A DNA stretch of 64,000 nt from Proteles cristata cristata (GCA_017311185.1 JAESUZ010005168.1:744001-808000); one strand, 5' to 3'. Counted from the stretch's first letter, positions 24,717 through 36,129 are shown. The notes: generated by a model not told the origin, from the letters alone. Numbers and translations are program-made.

Positions 24717-24838
24717 ATATCATATTTATATATGGAAACTATATATTATATACCTATATTAAATATACTTTATGTAGCACATACATAATTTATCTATATA
24801 TTTATGCATATGCACACATATTATGTATATATCCACAA
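24717..24838. repeat. AT-rich low-complexity tract
   Basis: Irregular TATA/ACATAT repeats with no stable unit, interrupting the ancient L1. Confidence 0.75.
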
Positions 24839-25000
24839 TAACACTTCTCAGAACTAAATGACACACATTTTCAGTGTGAAAACAACATCAATTACCCCCA
24901 ACACCAAGGATGGGGAAGAAGGGACTCATTCCAAAACATATCCTTTAACGTTTCAAAACATCAGGCTTAAAGAGAAGATTTATGAAGCTCCACAAGCTCC

Positions 25001-25032
25001 ACACACACACACATACACACACACACACACCA
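25001..25032. repeat. (CA)n microsatellite
   Basis: About fifteen CA units with one AT interruption, inside the ancient L1 relic. Confidence 0.9.
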
Positions 25033-25104
25033 AAAGTGGATAATCAGAATATTATCAACAGCAATCCACAAAGCCAGAAGCTAGAAAAAGATGTGTCTTC
25101 ACAA

Positions 25105-26140
25105 TTATAGTTAATGTTATTTCTAACTTAGAATTCACTATACAATCAAATTATCTACGGAGCATAATTTAGCTTTAATATGATTAGTTTTAAGGTGAAA
25201 AACATTTTAGCAAATTTACCACTGATACATCCTTTCTCAGGGGGCCACCGAGTGAATATGACCCATTCAAACAAGATTGTGAATGGACATGTGTGTCAGC
25301 CCTGGCAGCGAGGGGCACAGCTTTCAGTGACGATGTGGGAGTTATCCCAGTGCACTAGCTGTGCGACAGGCGCATCACAGCTAGAAATGGGGGGAGATGG
25401 GGCAACAGGAAGGGTGGCATCCAGGCACAGAAATGGGTCAGAGACAGGAGCTTTGCGTTTGTCCATAGTGAGGCGGTTTATGCAGTGTTTCAAGAAAATT
25501 TGGGGATGAATTAATGACTGAATGATTAATGACTAATTAATGATTAAGAGCTGAACGTCAGAAATATGAGGATATTAGTCACACACACACAACAAAACAA
25601 AAAGGAAGGAAATATAATCTTGACATTTTGGTGACTCAGCTTTGAATAATGTTTACATAGTTATGATCATGCATAAAAAGAATGTTGATTTAACCCAAAA
25701 TTGCTATTTTGGGAAAATGGAGGAGTGGAGAGCATTGGTGTATGGCAGAAGGCAGAGGAAGGAAGTTTAGGAAATCTAAATACTGTTTTTAGTAAGACAT
25801 CAGTAGATAGCAAAAACTGAAAGACTAAGAAGTTGCTGGGAAAGTATGCCTTTTTGAAATATGGAACTAACTACTGACGGAAACAAAGCAACTGGAAATA
25901 ACTGCAGTAGCTTCCCTTGGGGAGCAGAAACCCGGAAAGAACAAGAATGAGGAAGAAGTGTGCATTTCACATTTCAAGCTCTTGATTTACTAAAGAGTGT
26001 GCTTGTTTCATTTTAATGAAAATGTAATAGTCAACAAATGTGGAAGAGAAAAAAAAAGGCAGCATTTCACAGAGTAGCTGCCATGACTCCTTCACATAGA
26101 ACAGATGACCACTCTTCATGTTAAATGAGGAGTCAAGTAC
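25105..26140. other. Unique DNA, no gene recognised
   Basis: A locally GC-richer block at 25.23-25.47 kb contains an open frame (25180-25509, plus, 109 codons) with no recognised domain, low-quality composition and no splice framing that I could support. Remaining sequence is AT-rich and featureless. Confidence 0.45.
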
Positions 26141-26149
26141 ATTAGAACG

Positions 26150-26452
26150 ACTCTGAAGCAGAAGTTGGTGACTATGGGTCTGAGGAGCAAATCCGCCCTA
26201 CTACTTGTTTTTATGTAGCCCAATAGACAAGAATGATTGTTTTAAATGGTTGCAAAAATCAAAAGAACAGTATCTCATGAGACTGAACATGACATAAAAT
26301 TCAGTTTTCAGGGTCCATGAATAGTTTTATCGGAACACAGTCACACTTGTATCGACAGGGCAGGTTTGAGTGGTTGTGACTGTATGATCTGCAAAGCTTA
26401 CAACACTTACTATTTGGCCCTTCAGAGAAAAAAAAAAAAAAAGCCAACTCAT
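26150..26452. mobile_element. hAT-type DNA transposon relic
   Basis: Contains TAGTTTTATCGGAACACAGTCACAC, then GAGTGGTTGTGACTGTATGATCTGCAAAGC, then CTTACTATTTGGCCCTTCAGAGAAAAA, the order seen in a common non-autonomous mammalian DNA transposon whose terminus reads 'tatttactatctggccctttacagaaaaagtttgcc'. Subfamily name and orientation are not certain. Confidence 0.55.
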
Positions 26453-26461
26453 GGGTACTGA

Positions 26462-26915
26462 GTTAAATAGATCCACCCCCAACCCCAAATTCATGTCTAC
26501 TCAAACCGTGTGAATGTGACCTTATTTGGTTACAGGGAGTTTACACATGTGATCAAGTTAAGATGGGGTCATATCAGAGTAGGGTAAGCCCTAAACCCAA
26601 CATGACTGCTGTCCTTATAAGGAGGACATTTGGACACAGAGACAGAAGCACACAGGGGAAAATGCCAGGTGAAGACAGAGGCAGAGATTGTAATAATGTG
26701 CCTACAAGCCAAGGATTTCCAGCACCTACGAAAAGCTAGGAGAGAAGCAAGAAACAGATTCCTCTCCCAAGACTCCAGAAGGAACCAACTCCACTAATAC
26801 CTTGATTTCTAACCTCTGACTTCCAGAACTGAGACAGAATACATATTAACTGTTTTAAGCCACCGAGTTTATAGTAGTTCTTCACAGTAGCCCTTGGAAA
26901 TAAATACACCCTAAA
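26462..26915 (+). mobile_element. MaLR-type LTR (MLT1-like), solo
   Basis: Landmarks in order: CCCAAATTCATGTCTAC, GAATGTGACCTTATTTGG, AAGTTAAGATGGGGTCAT, TGACTGCTGTCCTTATAAGGAGG, GGACACAGAGACAGAAGC, TACAAGCCAAGGATTTCC, AGAAGGAACCAAC, ACTTCCAGAACTGAGACAG and TTAAGCCACCGAGTTTATAGT. Complete LTR length, no internal region. Confidence 0.82.
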
Positions 26916-26924
26916 ACTAAGGGC

Positions 26925-28870
26925 TTGCAGCAGTCAGTACCTATGTGATCACTACTGAGTTTATATGACAGCATCGTGCCCACTATCATTACATTAGCCA
27001 TTATAAAAAAAATTACAATTCACTCTATATTAAGTTATACTGCGTACACAGTAGCCTCCAAATTCCTTGTCATGCTTTGTAAAGACAGAGTATGTCATCA
27101 GCATTGGGGACCATGGCAACATCAAGGGAAAGTAGATTGGATGAGATGTGGTGGGAAAAATACTTAATAGTTAAAACTAACATCACAGAGTTGCAAGACA
27201 CAGCTTCGCAAAATGGTAATAAGTAAAAACAAAATCAAGATGTCAGGATCTGGGAGATATTAAGAAGCAACATAGCGCCCCTGGGCTGGGTAACCATGGT
27301 CACTGAACTCGGGCTAGAAGGAGACCCTCAAGCCACTCTCAGGATCTGCGCTGGCACGGGGAGGAGGTCCAGCTGAACTGATCTGTCCTCTTTGGCTCCA
27401 ATTTCTCATTTCTGGGCTCCCACCATCTGGCGTAGAACAGAATTATTTTTCCTGCAATTCTTTCCACAGAAGGCGGGGGGAGGGGAGGAGGGTTGTGACA
27501 TGAATGATGCGGCCTTCTATTAAACTGGAACACTCAGGCCCATAGGCTTAATTTCCAGACACAAGCAATACACAAGAAAAGACTAATTTCTGCATATCGA
27601 TAGCATCTATGCACCAAGGACAAGACTCTCTGAATTTGAAGATGATTATGTATATTTACATTATAAGCTTTAAAGTCAAAGAAGGGGAAAAAAACTATGT
27701 GAAAATCAACATTCTTATGAATTCTTGTTTTAATATTTTTAAACTTGAGCAGCTGAGGTGGAATAATTTTATTTGAGTACTTTTTCTTTTGTGATGAGAT
27801 CCCATAACCATGGAACATAAGACAAGAGAATGTTAGAGCTGATTCTTTTTTAAGGTTAAAATTTTTTTCCTTTTCCCTATGAAAGCTCTCAATTTTATTC
27901 ACCTAACGCTCTGTCTACCTTGTGTAAGGATAACAGAAATTGCCTTGTAAATTTGTTTTAACATTGTCATGTCATAAAGGTTAGACATTACTTTAAAAAC
28001 CTAATTTTCTGATTTTCATAGCTAAATTAGAAGCACTGTATATTTTGCATATGAAATGAAATAGGTGTTATAAAATGGAGTACGTCTCAATATTCCAAGC
28101 ATCTTGACAATAACCTGTCACTAGAACCCACCAAATACTTCCTAAAGTTTAAATTGATTCAAATGTCAAACCGCCTTAAAACTATTTACTTCAGCAGAGA
28201 CCAGAGTCCCCTTATTGCTCATAATCACTCCAGAGTCGCCTAGGAAATCGGTTCCCACAGTTCTATTTCACTAATGAAGTCATACAAACCACGAGGAAGG
28301 TGGCACTGTTGACCCCTTCTGTTGCTGTATGCCAAATTTTAAAGGTAACATGATAACAGTTTTGGATAGGGAAACAAAGCCAGCCTATGTGTAACCACAT
28401 AAGCAGGGGAATGACAAAGATGCTATAGAATGGAAATAGATAATTTCAGACAAGAGGAATGTAAAGTAATCCTTCTTGCCCTGTTTCCTGTACAATAGCA
28501 TGTTCATACCTTTCTGTTCCCCTTCTTTCCTTTTTCACCTTTAAAGGCAAATAAAGAACTTTGTTTCGTAACATGGAGTAAAACCACCTTTGAAAGTGTT
28601 ACTAATTCCCTGAATTTTCAAATGCAATAAAATGTGCAAGAACTCAGTCTATGTTATAAAATCATTCACCAACCCTTGGAAACAGCATCTTGACATAAGA
28701 TTAATTAGTAAAAACTTGTTAAACTTTTATTTACTGTTATCTGGATTCCCAAATAGTTGAGATTCTTATAACAGCCTTTTTCATATTTGAAAAAGACAAA
28801 ATAATTTAAAATAAAATGACAGATTGAAATATACAGGTGGGGATATTTCTCATGAATGTGCTTTCACTTA
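26925..28870. other. No gene; repeat-poor DNA
   Basis: Almost 2 kb without a recognised transposon. A 122-codon minus-strand frame (27534-27902) is Lys/Phe-rich, has no motif and is judged random. The 27.9-28.7 kb part has the even composition of possible conserved non-coding DNA. Confidence 0.45.
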
Positions 28871-28885
28871 AAAATGACTAAAATA

Positions 28886-29107
28886 GGGGCGCCTGGGTGG
28901 CTTAGTCGGTTGGGCGTCCGACTTTCGCTTGGGTCATGATCTCGTGGTTCGTGGGTTTGAGCCCCGCGTCGGGCTCTGTGCTGACTGCCAGCTCAGAGCC
29001 TGGAGCCTGTTTCGGAGTCTGTGATTCCCTCTCTCTCTGACCCTCTCCTGCTCATGCTGTCTCTATCTCTCTCCTAGAAATAAATAAAACATTAAAAAAA
29101 ATTTTTT
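28886..29107 (+). mobile_element. CAN-SINE, young felid subfamily, perfect TSD
   Basis: Nearly intact: GGGGCGCCTGGGTGGCTTAG head, CTGACTGCCAGCTCAGAGCC body insertion, CCTAGAAATAAATAAAACATT tail. Target duplication AAAATGACTAAAAT (28871-28884, 29108-29121) is exact. It shares diagnostic bases with copies at 2.0 and 37.9 kb and is a candidate for insertion polymorphism. Confidence 0.97.
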
Positions 29108-29514
29108 AAAATGACTAAAATGTACTTAAGAGTTCGTGTAGATATATCAGGACATTAAAATCTCAATTAATCTTTAAATAACTGCATGAACATATGCTTC
29201 AAGTTGCATTCAAGGACTTGGAAATGCATTCTACATATTCATTAAGAATAAAAAACCAGCTTTATGAAGAAGGTAAGGAAAAGTTAAGCATCTCTTTATT
29301 TCAGAATAGAATGTAGCCCGGCTAGAAACAATTTCACTCATCACACCACTATCCCTATCCATGGGTACTCAATTTGTTTGTTACTCATAGAACGGCAGCA
29401 TCAACTGAATTAAATAAATGGTCCATGTGTGGGTGTTACCACTGGTAAATAGAATCATTTTCACACACACACAAAAGGGAAAGTGACTAACACAGAATCA
29501 AAAACCTAAAATGG

Positions 29515-29585
29515 GTGCTTTCGTTCAATACTCTTTATATAACCAAGTAGTTTGCTAAACACTGGGGAAACAGAAGTTAAAAAAG
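29515..29585 (-). repeat. L2 3'-end fragment, antisense
   Basis: GTTCAATACTCTTTATATAACC...GCTAAACACTGGGGAAACAGAAG resembles antisense L2 ('attcaacaaatatttattgagcacc...gctgggataca'). Short and decayed. Confidence 0.4.
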
Positions 29586-29626
29586 AGAGAGCGAGAGAGA
29601 GGGAGAGAGAGAGAGAGAGAGAGAGC
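29585..29626. repeat. (GA)n microsatellite
   Basis: About twenty GA units with GC and GG interruptions. A minus-strand frame of Ser-Leu runs is its translation. Confidence 0.95.
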
Positions 29627-29863
29627 AAAACAGGAATACAATTAAAATAAAATAAAAGTGTTCCAAGGGGAGGATTGAAACCAGAAAGTATAGAAAATAC
29701 TATAGACAAACATAAGTGTACAAATCAAGTCAAGACTTAACCTTGGTTAACTTCTCCCTCCCTTCCTCTCTCTCTCCTTCTCTTTTTATCTGACATGCTA
29801 CAAAATCAGCAACAATAAAATGAAACCCTTTTTATTTCATTAAAACAACAACCAGCACGACTA

Positions 29864-30058
29864 GGGTATTTGGGTGGCTCAGTTGGTAGAGGATCTGATT
29901 TCAGCTCAGGTCATGATATCATGGTTCATGGGTTCGAGCCTCACGTCAGGCTCTGTGTTGACATCTCAGAGCCTGGAGCCTGCTTTGGATTCTGTATCTC
30001 CCTCTCTCTCTGTCCCTCCCCTGCTCACACTCTCTCTCTCTCTCTCAAAAATAAACAT
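29864..30058 (+). mobile_element. CAN-SINE
   Basis: Forward copy with a slightly degenerate head (GGGTATTTGGGTGGCTCAG), GGGTTCGAGCCTC B-box-like segment, CT block and AAAATAAACATTTAAAAAAA tail. Flanking similarity AACAACCAGCACGACTA / AACACAACTACT is too weak for a firm target duplication. Confidence 0.93.
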
Positions 30059-30084
30059 TTAAAAAAACACAACTACTGGAGATG

Positions 30085-30210
30085 AAGTTAGAACATATGG
30101 GTTTGGGTTTTAAAGGCTACCTATTCCTAGTAACTTGCTGTCAAGCTTGTTCTCCTTATCTGTCAAATGGAAATGATAAATATCATGATGCAAGACTGTT
30201 GTAAAAAATT
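30085..30210 (+). repeat. MIR fragment
   Basis: GGGTTTTAAAGGCTACC...TAGTAACTTGCTGTCAAGC...CTTATCTGTCAAATGGAAATGATAAATATC follows the MIR core and 3' order (ctcatctgtaaaatgggataataa). Plus orientation. Confidence 0.65.
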
Positions 30211-30214
30211 ATGT

Positions 30215-30445
30215 TAGCAGTTCCATATTGCTTACTCTGTGACAAGCACTTTTACCCATTTTACATGCATTAATTTCTGCTATCTCACAAAAAAATCCTA
30301 TGCACGAGGTACAAATATGTCCTTTTTATTCCTGGAGTTTCAGGAGGCAAGAGAGATTCGGTAACTCACCCAAATCACCCACCTTGGGAGTGGCAAAGCC
30401 AGGTCAGAAAGCTGACAGTCTGGTTCTGAATCTTATGCTTTCAAA
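30215..30445 (+). repeat. Ancient MIR/L2-class repeat
   Basis: TACTCTGTGACAAGCACTTTTACCC, TTTACATGCATTAATTTCTGC, CCTATGCACGAGGTACAAATATG, GGTAACTCACCCAAATCACCC and AGTCTGGTTCTGAATCTTATGC appear in the order of the widespread 'tatgtgccaggcactg' repeat. Family name uncertain, repeat identity fairly sure. Confidence 0.65.
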
Positions 30446-30449
30446 ATGA

Positions 30450-31890
30450 GACAACCTGAGAAAGCACTTGGTACATAGTAGGTCTCAAAAACTACTGTTT
30501 CCATCCTCCAAACATCTTCCAAAATCAAGCATAAGTTATTTCCAGTGGATCTATATTTTATAGAGTATATTTAGATAGACCATAAAGTGACACATGATAC
30601 ATGCAAACACTGCTATCTCTGAAGCAGCATGTACATATACATTATTACTATAAGGGCTGATAATTGACAGGTGACTTTATCTTGAAATGATGGGTCACAT
30701 GTAGGAAGTCAGGCTATCTTGAAATAAATCCATCTGACTATAAATAATAGGCTATTTTCATAACACACATCAGTTATGGTTCGCTCCAAATCTACGATCT
30801 CAAAGGATACATTCTGTCTTCTTGAGATGTGTGGGGAGGTTTCCTGTGTTATATCATGTTGAAAATAGTAAATGTTTCCCTGAGGCCCAATTAAGCATGA
30901 TAAATCTCAAGTTGTTCCTCATAAAGCAGGAGAGTAAGCAACAAATTGTTTAAAAGTTGTTTTAAGATCATGCTTTCCCGCAGAGTTAGTACTTCCCACA
31001 GTAACTGTGGCACCACAATTTGATATAATTCGAGTTCTTTTTATAGGTTGTGATAGATCTGTCTTTATCAAAACTTCCCATCCAAAGCAGATTAATCTTT
31101 GGAAGAAAATGGAGACTGTAGAGAGCTATAACAGGAATTCTGTGAAATCGAGACATATTAGTCATAGAATATCTCTCAGCGTTTTTGGGAAAACAAAGTT
31201 TGCCTAACGCAACATGCCATGAATCAAGCAAGTATTTACTGAGCTCCTCGTATATATTTAACTTGTACAAGAAAACTGCGGAGAGTTTTGACTTTATACT
31301 ATGGGAACAAGAGAATCAAATAATCACAGAACACTAGAAGGTGCTACCGAAGTATCTAGATCATATCATTTAGAATGCATCTGACTAATCAGAATACAGT
31401 TAAATCCTTCAATGTGTCTTACTCATGTTTGTATCGCTGCCACTAGATTAGTGTTTCACATGCAGTGGGGACTAAGTTTTACAAATGGTGCTTAACCTCA
31501 TTGTAGAATGGGCGAATAGGTGTGGGTGTGCACAGCTGCAAGTCTGGATATCTCACTTACGAACATTTGAGAAAATAAATGGGATGGCAATAAAAGTGCT
31601 ATTTTGGATCTGGAGGAAAGTGACTTTTCTGAGGAAATGGGGAAATACAGGATTGTTCACTGTTCCCTTTGTGTCATTTCTCTAATGGTGAAAGGAATCG
31701 CCATAATTCAACTTCACCCCAAAACGGAGCCTGCAAAGACGGTGTGGCCTCTTCTCAACACAAGTCTAAGATCTGAGACTGTAGTAACAGCACTGCAAAT
31801 AGGATTGCAGGACCTCAAGTTCCACCACATGTGGATCCCACTTTCAACGCGTACACTGCTCACTGCAACTCCTTCCCAAATCCTTCCATT
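30450..31890. other. No gene seen
   Basis: Unique AT-rich DNA. Frames of 94-102 codons (30986-31270 minus, 31604-31912 plus) have no recognisable motif. A short L2-like antisense start (AAGCAAGTATTTACTGAGCTCC) is present near 31.23 kb. Confidence 0.45.
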
Positions 31891-31907
31891 TAAAATAGGT
31901 TCTGACT

Positions 31908-32034
31908 ACTGATGGATGTGGGGGGGAGGGGGGGATGGACATGGAGGAGGACACTTGTGGGGATGAGCACTGAGTGTTATGTGGAAACTAATTTGACAAT
32001 AAACTATTTGTAAAAAAAATAAATAAATAAAAAA
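31908..32034 (+). mobile_element. Very short L1 3' insertion with perfect TSD
   Basis: Only about 127 bp: a G-rich stretch, GGGGATGAGCACTGAGTGTTATG, GGAAACTAATTTGACAATAAAC, and an AATAAATAAATAAAA tail, which is the extreme 3' end of a carnivore L1. A perfect 17-bp duplication (TAAAATAGGTTCTGACT, 31891-31907 and 32035-32051) surrounds it. The exact repeat and the younger 3'-UTR version imply recent retrotransposition. Confidence 0.95.
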
Positions 32035-32054
32035 TAAAATAGGTTCTGACTGGC

Positions 32055-32525
32055 AGAGGAAGTATTCGTTTAAAGGGACTGTAATATTTAGGCATGAAAT
32101 AATTTTTCAGTGGAAATGGCATCACTTTCCCAATAATTTCACTCACACACCAGGACCGCATCACGTCCGACTGTCTCTAACCGCCCTTGAACAAGATGGG
32201 GGGCTGGCTGGGGAGAGGAGGCTCATTGGCCAGCATCTCCACCAACATTCCTCTTCCCTATGGGCCTGCGGAAGGGAGATGGGAATGGAGACGGTCGGCC
32301 TCATCAATATATTATAGCCTCCAAGAGAAGGAGGATCAGTACACCAAAGACAAGCCAGGGCACTAATCCATGAGCAGGAGAAATAGATACTATGCAGGCA
32401 AATACAGCAAATGTCCATTTTCCACATTCCTACATATTCTTCTTAAATGGCCTTATTTATTTCATCAAGCTAAGCATCTAGGCCAGCAAACACCTCTCAG
32501 GAATTAGGTATCTAATTTTGCTGTG
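32055..32525. other. No gene seen
   Basis: A moderately GC-rich unique segment. An 88-codon minus-strand frame (32161-32427) shows no recognised domain. Confidence 0.45.
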
Positions 32526-32540
32526 TGAAGGGGGTTGGTT

Positions 32541-32741
32541 TTTTTTAAAGTTTATTTATTTGTTTTGAGAGAGACAGAAAAAGTAGGGGAGGGGCAGAGA
32601 GAGAGAGGGAGAGAGGATCCCAAGCAGCATCTACGCTGCCACACAGAGCCTGACATGGGGCTTGAACTCACAAAATCCAAGATCATGACCTGAGCCAAAA
32701 GCAAGAGTTGAAAGCTTAACCGACTGAGTCGCCCAGGCACA
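32541..32741 (-). mobile_element. CAN-SINE, diverged copy
   Basis: Reverse copy: T-tract, AAAGTTTATTTATTTG tail, GGGGAGGGGCAGAGAGAGAG block, and an inverted head truncated to CGCCCAGGC. Imperfect duplication GAAGGGGGTTGGTT / GAAGGGGGGTAGGTT flanks it. Confidence 0.93.
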
Positions 32742-32879
32742 GAAGGGGGGTAGGTTGTATTGAAAATCCATCCTTTGATCTCCATTCCCAACACCACAGC
32801 TGCAGCTCATGCTGAAGTTATTGCCACCAGGGACTCCCTCCCTGATGGCTTCCTAACTGCTGCCATTTGCCTTTTCCTG

Positions 32880-33000
32880 TTCTTTCTTGATAATGTCCTT
32901 TGATGTGAAAAAAATTCAACTTTGATGAAGCCAAATTTGTCTATTTTTAAACTGGTTGCTTTTGTTTTTGGTGTCATACCTAATAAACATCTCACTGTTA
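32880..33000 (-). mobile_element. L1 ORF2-region fragment, antisense
   Basis: CTTGATAATGTCCTTTGATGTG, TTTGATGAAGCCAAATTTGTCTATTTTT and TTTTTGGTGTCATACCTAA match the well-known antisense of the L1 ORF2 3' portion. It is an isolated fragment of about 120 bp without the rest of the element. Confidence 0.75.
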
Positions 33001-33224
33001 TCATTACTGCAACAAAATCTTGTAACAGCACAGTGCAGATGGTGCTTCTTACAGATTTTGTTCATCAACATTTGACTTTGACCAGAGTGATAACTTGTAA
33101 TCTACCCTAGGAAACCAGGTGTCAATAAAGATAACTGAGATTGACTGAATTACAGATTTTAAATTGAACTATATGTATTTTTTGGTGGTTCACATCAACA
33201 ATTTTACACGTATAGCAAATGGTG

Positions 33225-33735
33225 GTGTATGAGTTAGCTCCTGCCATCCAAACTTCGTACCTTAAAACAATCTTTTAAAAGTAACTCACAATTCTGTGAG
33301 CCTGAGCCTTGTTGGATGATTTCAGTTGGTTGCTCAGGGGTCTGAGGTCAGCCAGTGAGTGGGCTGGTGCCTGGACTATCTCCATTCACACATCTAACAA
33401 AGTGGCATGCTGTCAGCTGGGTAATAGGAATGACCAGACCATGTGTATCTACCACCCAGCAGACTAGCTCAACTTCTTTTCAGTGGTGATTGGGTCCTAA
33501 AAGCAGCAGGGCAGAAAATCCCAATCAGCAAGGGCTTTTCTGGTCTAGGCTTTGCTAGCATTTTATGAACCAAACAAAGTAAGTCACATGACCACATCCA
33601 GAGTCGGTATGAAAGAGTACTACCAAAATACTCGAATTCAGGATTCCTACAGCCATATTTCCACACAATTCCTCCCTCCTGTCTTGAGATTCAACAGTTC
33701 TGATTCCAGCACCACACAAGGCTTACACACTCCTT
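33225..33735 (-). mobile_element. MaLR-type LTR (MLT1-like), antisense
   Basis: Reads in the antisense order of an MLT1-like LTR: GTATGAGTTAGCTCCTGCC...ACCTTAAAACAATC, CACAATTCTGTGAGCC, GGTTGCTCAGGGGTCTGAGG, AGCACCTGG-like linker, and AAGTCACATGACCACATCC. Diverged, without an internal region. Confidence 0.65.
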
Positions 33736-33739
33736 TCTG

Positions 33740-34255
33740 AGACTGATAAATGTATTCTCATCAAAGCATCAGGCTTGAAGCTCAGGATCTTGTGATCTAA
33801 ATAGCATTCAGATAGAGTTGAGGATCTTTAGATTTCATTGTTTGCATGTGGATCTCTTGATATAAAGACTTCTGTACTGAAAAGGACAAGTTGTCTGGTG
33901 CCACCTACTCAGTGCAGGAAGGAAGGAAGGATATAGATAACCATGACAGACATATCTATTCACAACAAGGAGGAAATAGCAGCATACTACGGTCACTGGT
34001 CCATCAGAGAGATGTTGTCAGGGTCCCCAGCACAGGGAGTATCAGGAATGCTCCTTGATCAGGGACTGGTTTCCTTCATTGAGGGTGGCTCCCTAAGCCA
34101 TGGTTTGTTACTGTCTGTGGGTGCATCCTTCAGTTACTGCTCTCAGTACCTCTTGCCTTCATCCTCTGAGTTCTGAGCTCTGCTCTCCAAGAATACTTAC
34201 AGAAAATGGATACTTGGGAAAATAGGTATCTGAGAAATGTTTAGGAAAGGTTTCT
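33740..34255. other. No gene seen
   Basis: Unique DNA. A 77-codon plus-strand frame (33943-34176) has no recognised motif. Confidence 0.45.
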
Positions 34256-34289
34256 CTTTTCTTTATCTTTCTTTCTTTCTTTTTTTTCT

Positions 34290-35095
34290 TTTTTGTACTT
34301 TTTGATCCTCTTCACCTCTGGCAACCACCAGTCTGTTATCCATATCTATGAACTATTTTTTAAGTAGATCCCATATATAAGTAAGGTTGTACAGTATTTT
34401 TCTTTCTCAGACTTATTGCACTTAGCATGATGCCCTCAAACTCCATATTTGTGATCACAAATATCAGGATTTCTGACTTTATGGCCAAATAATACTCCAC
34501 TGTGTACTCTGTGTGTGTGTTTTAGTGTGCCATCCATCAATGGACATTTAGGTTGTCTTCATATCTTTACTATTTTAAATAAGGCTGCAACCAATATGAG
34601 GGGTACAGATATCTTTTTGAGTTAGTATTTCATATTCTTCAGATAAATACCAAGATATAGAATTGCTTAGTTGTGTTTTTCTATTTTTAATTGTTTTAGA
34701 AGTCTTCATACTGTTTTCTACAGTAATGAAGTTTTCTGCAATAATTTACATTCCCACCCATAGTGCACAAGGGTTCCCTTTTCTCCATATCCTCACCAAC
34801 ACTTGCTGTTTCTTTTCTTTTTGGGAAGAGCCATTCTAACAGGTGTGAAGGGATATCACATTTTGGTTTTGATAGCCAAAATAATGAAACTGGACCATTA
34901 CTTTTCCCCAACAAAATACAACTCACAATAGGTTAAAGATCTGCATGCAAGACCTAAGACCATAAAACTCATAGAAGAAAACATAAACGGTAGGCTCCTT
35001 GACATTGGTCTTGACAATGATATTTTGGATTTGACAAAATAAACAAGTGAGACTACACTGAACTAAAAAGCTTCTGCAAAGCTGACATTAAGAAA
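34290..35095 (-). mobile_element. L1 with internal inversion
   Basis: 34290-34876 is antisense L1 3' UTR and ORF2 end (CAACCACCAGTCTGTTATCC, CATCAATGGACATTTAGGTTG, CCCTTTTCTCCATATCCTCACC). At about 34877 the strand flips to sense ORF2 (AATGAAACTGGACCATTAC, GGTTAAAGATCTGCATGCAAGACC, AAAAGCTTCTGCAAAGC) to 35095. In L1 coordinates the sense part lies upstream of the antisense part with roughly 300 bp missing at the junction, as expected for 5' inversion by twin priming. No clear target duplication was found. Confidence 0.75.
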
Positions 35096-35106
35096 CTGCA
35101 CACCAT

Positions 35107-35329
35107 GGGGTGCCTGGGTGGCTCAGTTGGTTGAGCTTTCGACTTTGACTCAGGTCATGATCTCACAGTTCGTGAGTTTGAGCCCAACATCGGGCTCTGT
35201 GCTGACAGCTCAGAACCTGAAACCTGCTTCAGATTCTCTGTCTCCCTCTCCCTTTGCCCCTCTCCCACTTGCACTCTGTCTCTGACTCTCCGTCTCTCTC
35301 AAAACTAAATAAACATTAAAAAGAAAAAA
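35107..35329 (+). mobile_element. CAN-SINE
   Basis: Forward copy starting GGGGTGCCTGGGTGGCTCAG and ending in an AAACTAAATAAACATTAAAAA tail. AGAAACTGCAC / GGAAACTGCAC flank it as an approximate target duplication directly after the inverted L1. Confidence 0.95.
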
Positions 35330-35364
35330 GGAAACTGCACAGCAGCTGAGCAGTACCCATGCAA

Positions 35365-35530
35365 AGACAGTAAAATCTCTGAAGTCGGAAGGGTCACATC
35401 ACCACTCCCATCACTTGCCAATGGAGTAACTTATCCCAAGTTACTTTACTTCACTAGATCTTAGTATTTGCGTGAGCACAGAGCTGTTATGAGAGTTAAA
35501 TACGGCAAACCATATAAAGCTATTATTATA
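35365..35530 (+). repeat. MIR relic
   Basis: CTTGCCAATGGAGTAACTTATCCCAAGTTACTTTACTTC, TATTTGCGTGAGC and GAGCTGTTATGAGAGTTAAATACG follow the MIR body order (gggcaagttacttaacc...gttgtgaggattaaatg). Plus orientation. Confidence 0.55.
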
Positions 35531-35757
35531 TTGTTCTGTACACAGAAATTACTTACTTACTACTTGCTCGCTGCTACTACATACAACAGCTGCTGCTGTT
35601 GGTATTATTGTTGAAGCTGTTGTTGCTTTATTGTTAACCGAAGAAAACTATAATATCTTAATAAGAGGTTTAGTAAAGGGTAAAAAAAAGAATGTTCTCT
35701 GACTTAACTATGAAATGCTATTTTTCTGATTCAAGTGTAAAGCTGTAAACCTACTAG

Positions 35758-35860
35758 AATAAATATTATATATGATATATAATAATAATATACAATATAT
35801 TGATTATATTATGTTATATAATATATGATAATGCATGTTAATTTTATATATATATCTGTG
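35758..35860. repeat. AT-rich palindromic low-complexity tract
   Basis: About 100 bp of TATAT/AATAAT/ATTATA, containing several self-complementary ATATAT segments. It is likely to form weak hairpins but shows no fixed unit. Confidence 0.75.
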
Positions 35861-36129
35861 TAGGCACATTTATAACCCATAAGAACAAAGCAAAGAAGTG
35901 CTGTAGCATAGATACTTCTTGGCTTGGAAGTTAGAGAGTACAGTTGTGTTTCTGCTTTCACAACTTGGGTAGTACCCCAAAGTACCGAGGAATGCCTGAA
36001 ACGCCAAATTCTGATTTAATAATAAATGTTGAAGACAACCACATCACTGTTGGAAATATCTGAGCACAGCTACAAAGCTCAGCAAAAACAACAGGAAAAG
36101 TTACCTGAAGAGTGCTGAACAAAAGGAGT

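Larger units (their letters stand above)
24050..25100 (+). mobile_element. Ancient L1 (5' / ORF1-region) relic
   Basis: The order of segments follows old mammalian L1 5' sequence: A-rich AAGAGAGAGAAGACAGTATG and ATGAAATCAATTCAGAA, then CTTCTCAGAACTAAATGACA, AACACCAAGGATG, TTTCAAAACATCAGGC, TTAAAGAGAAGATTTATGAAGCTCC, and AATCAGAATATTATCAACAGCAA. No frame is preserved; a CA tract and AT-rich expansion interrupt it. Boundaries are approximate. Confidence 0.65.

Noticed and set aside
27534..27902. 122-codon minus-strand frame
   Set aside because: Unrecognised Lys/Phe/His-rich sequence in AT-rich DNA; no codon bias, splice framing or motif.
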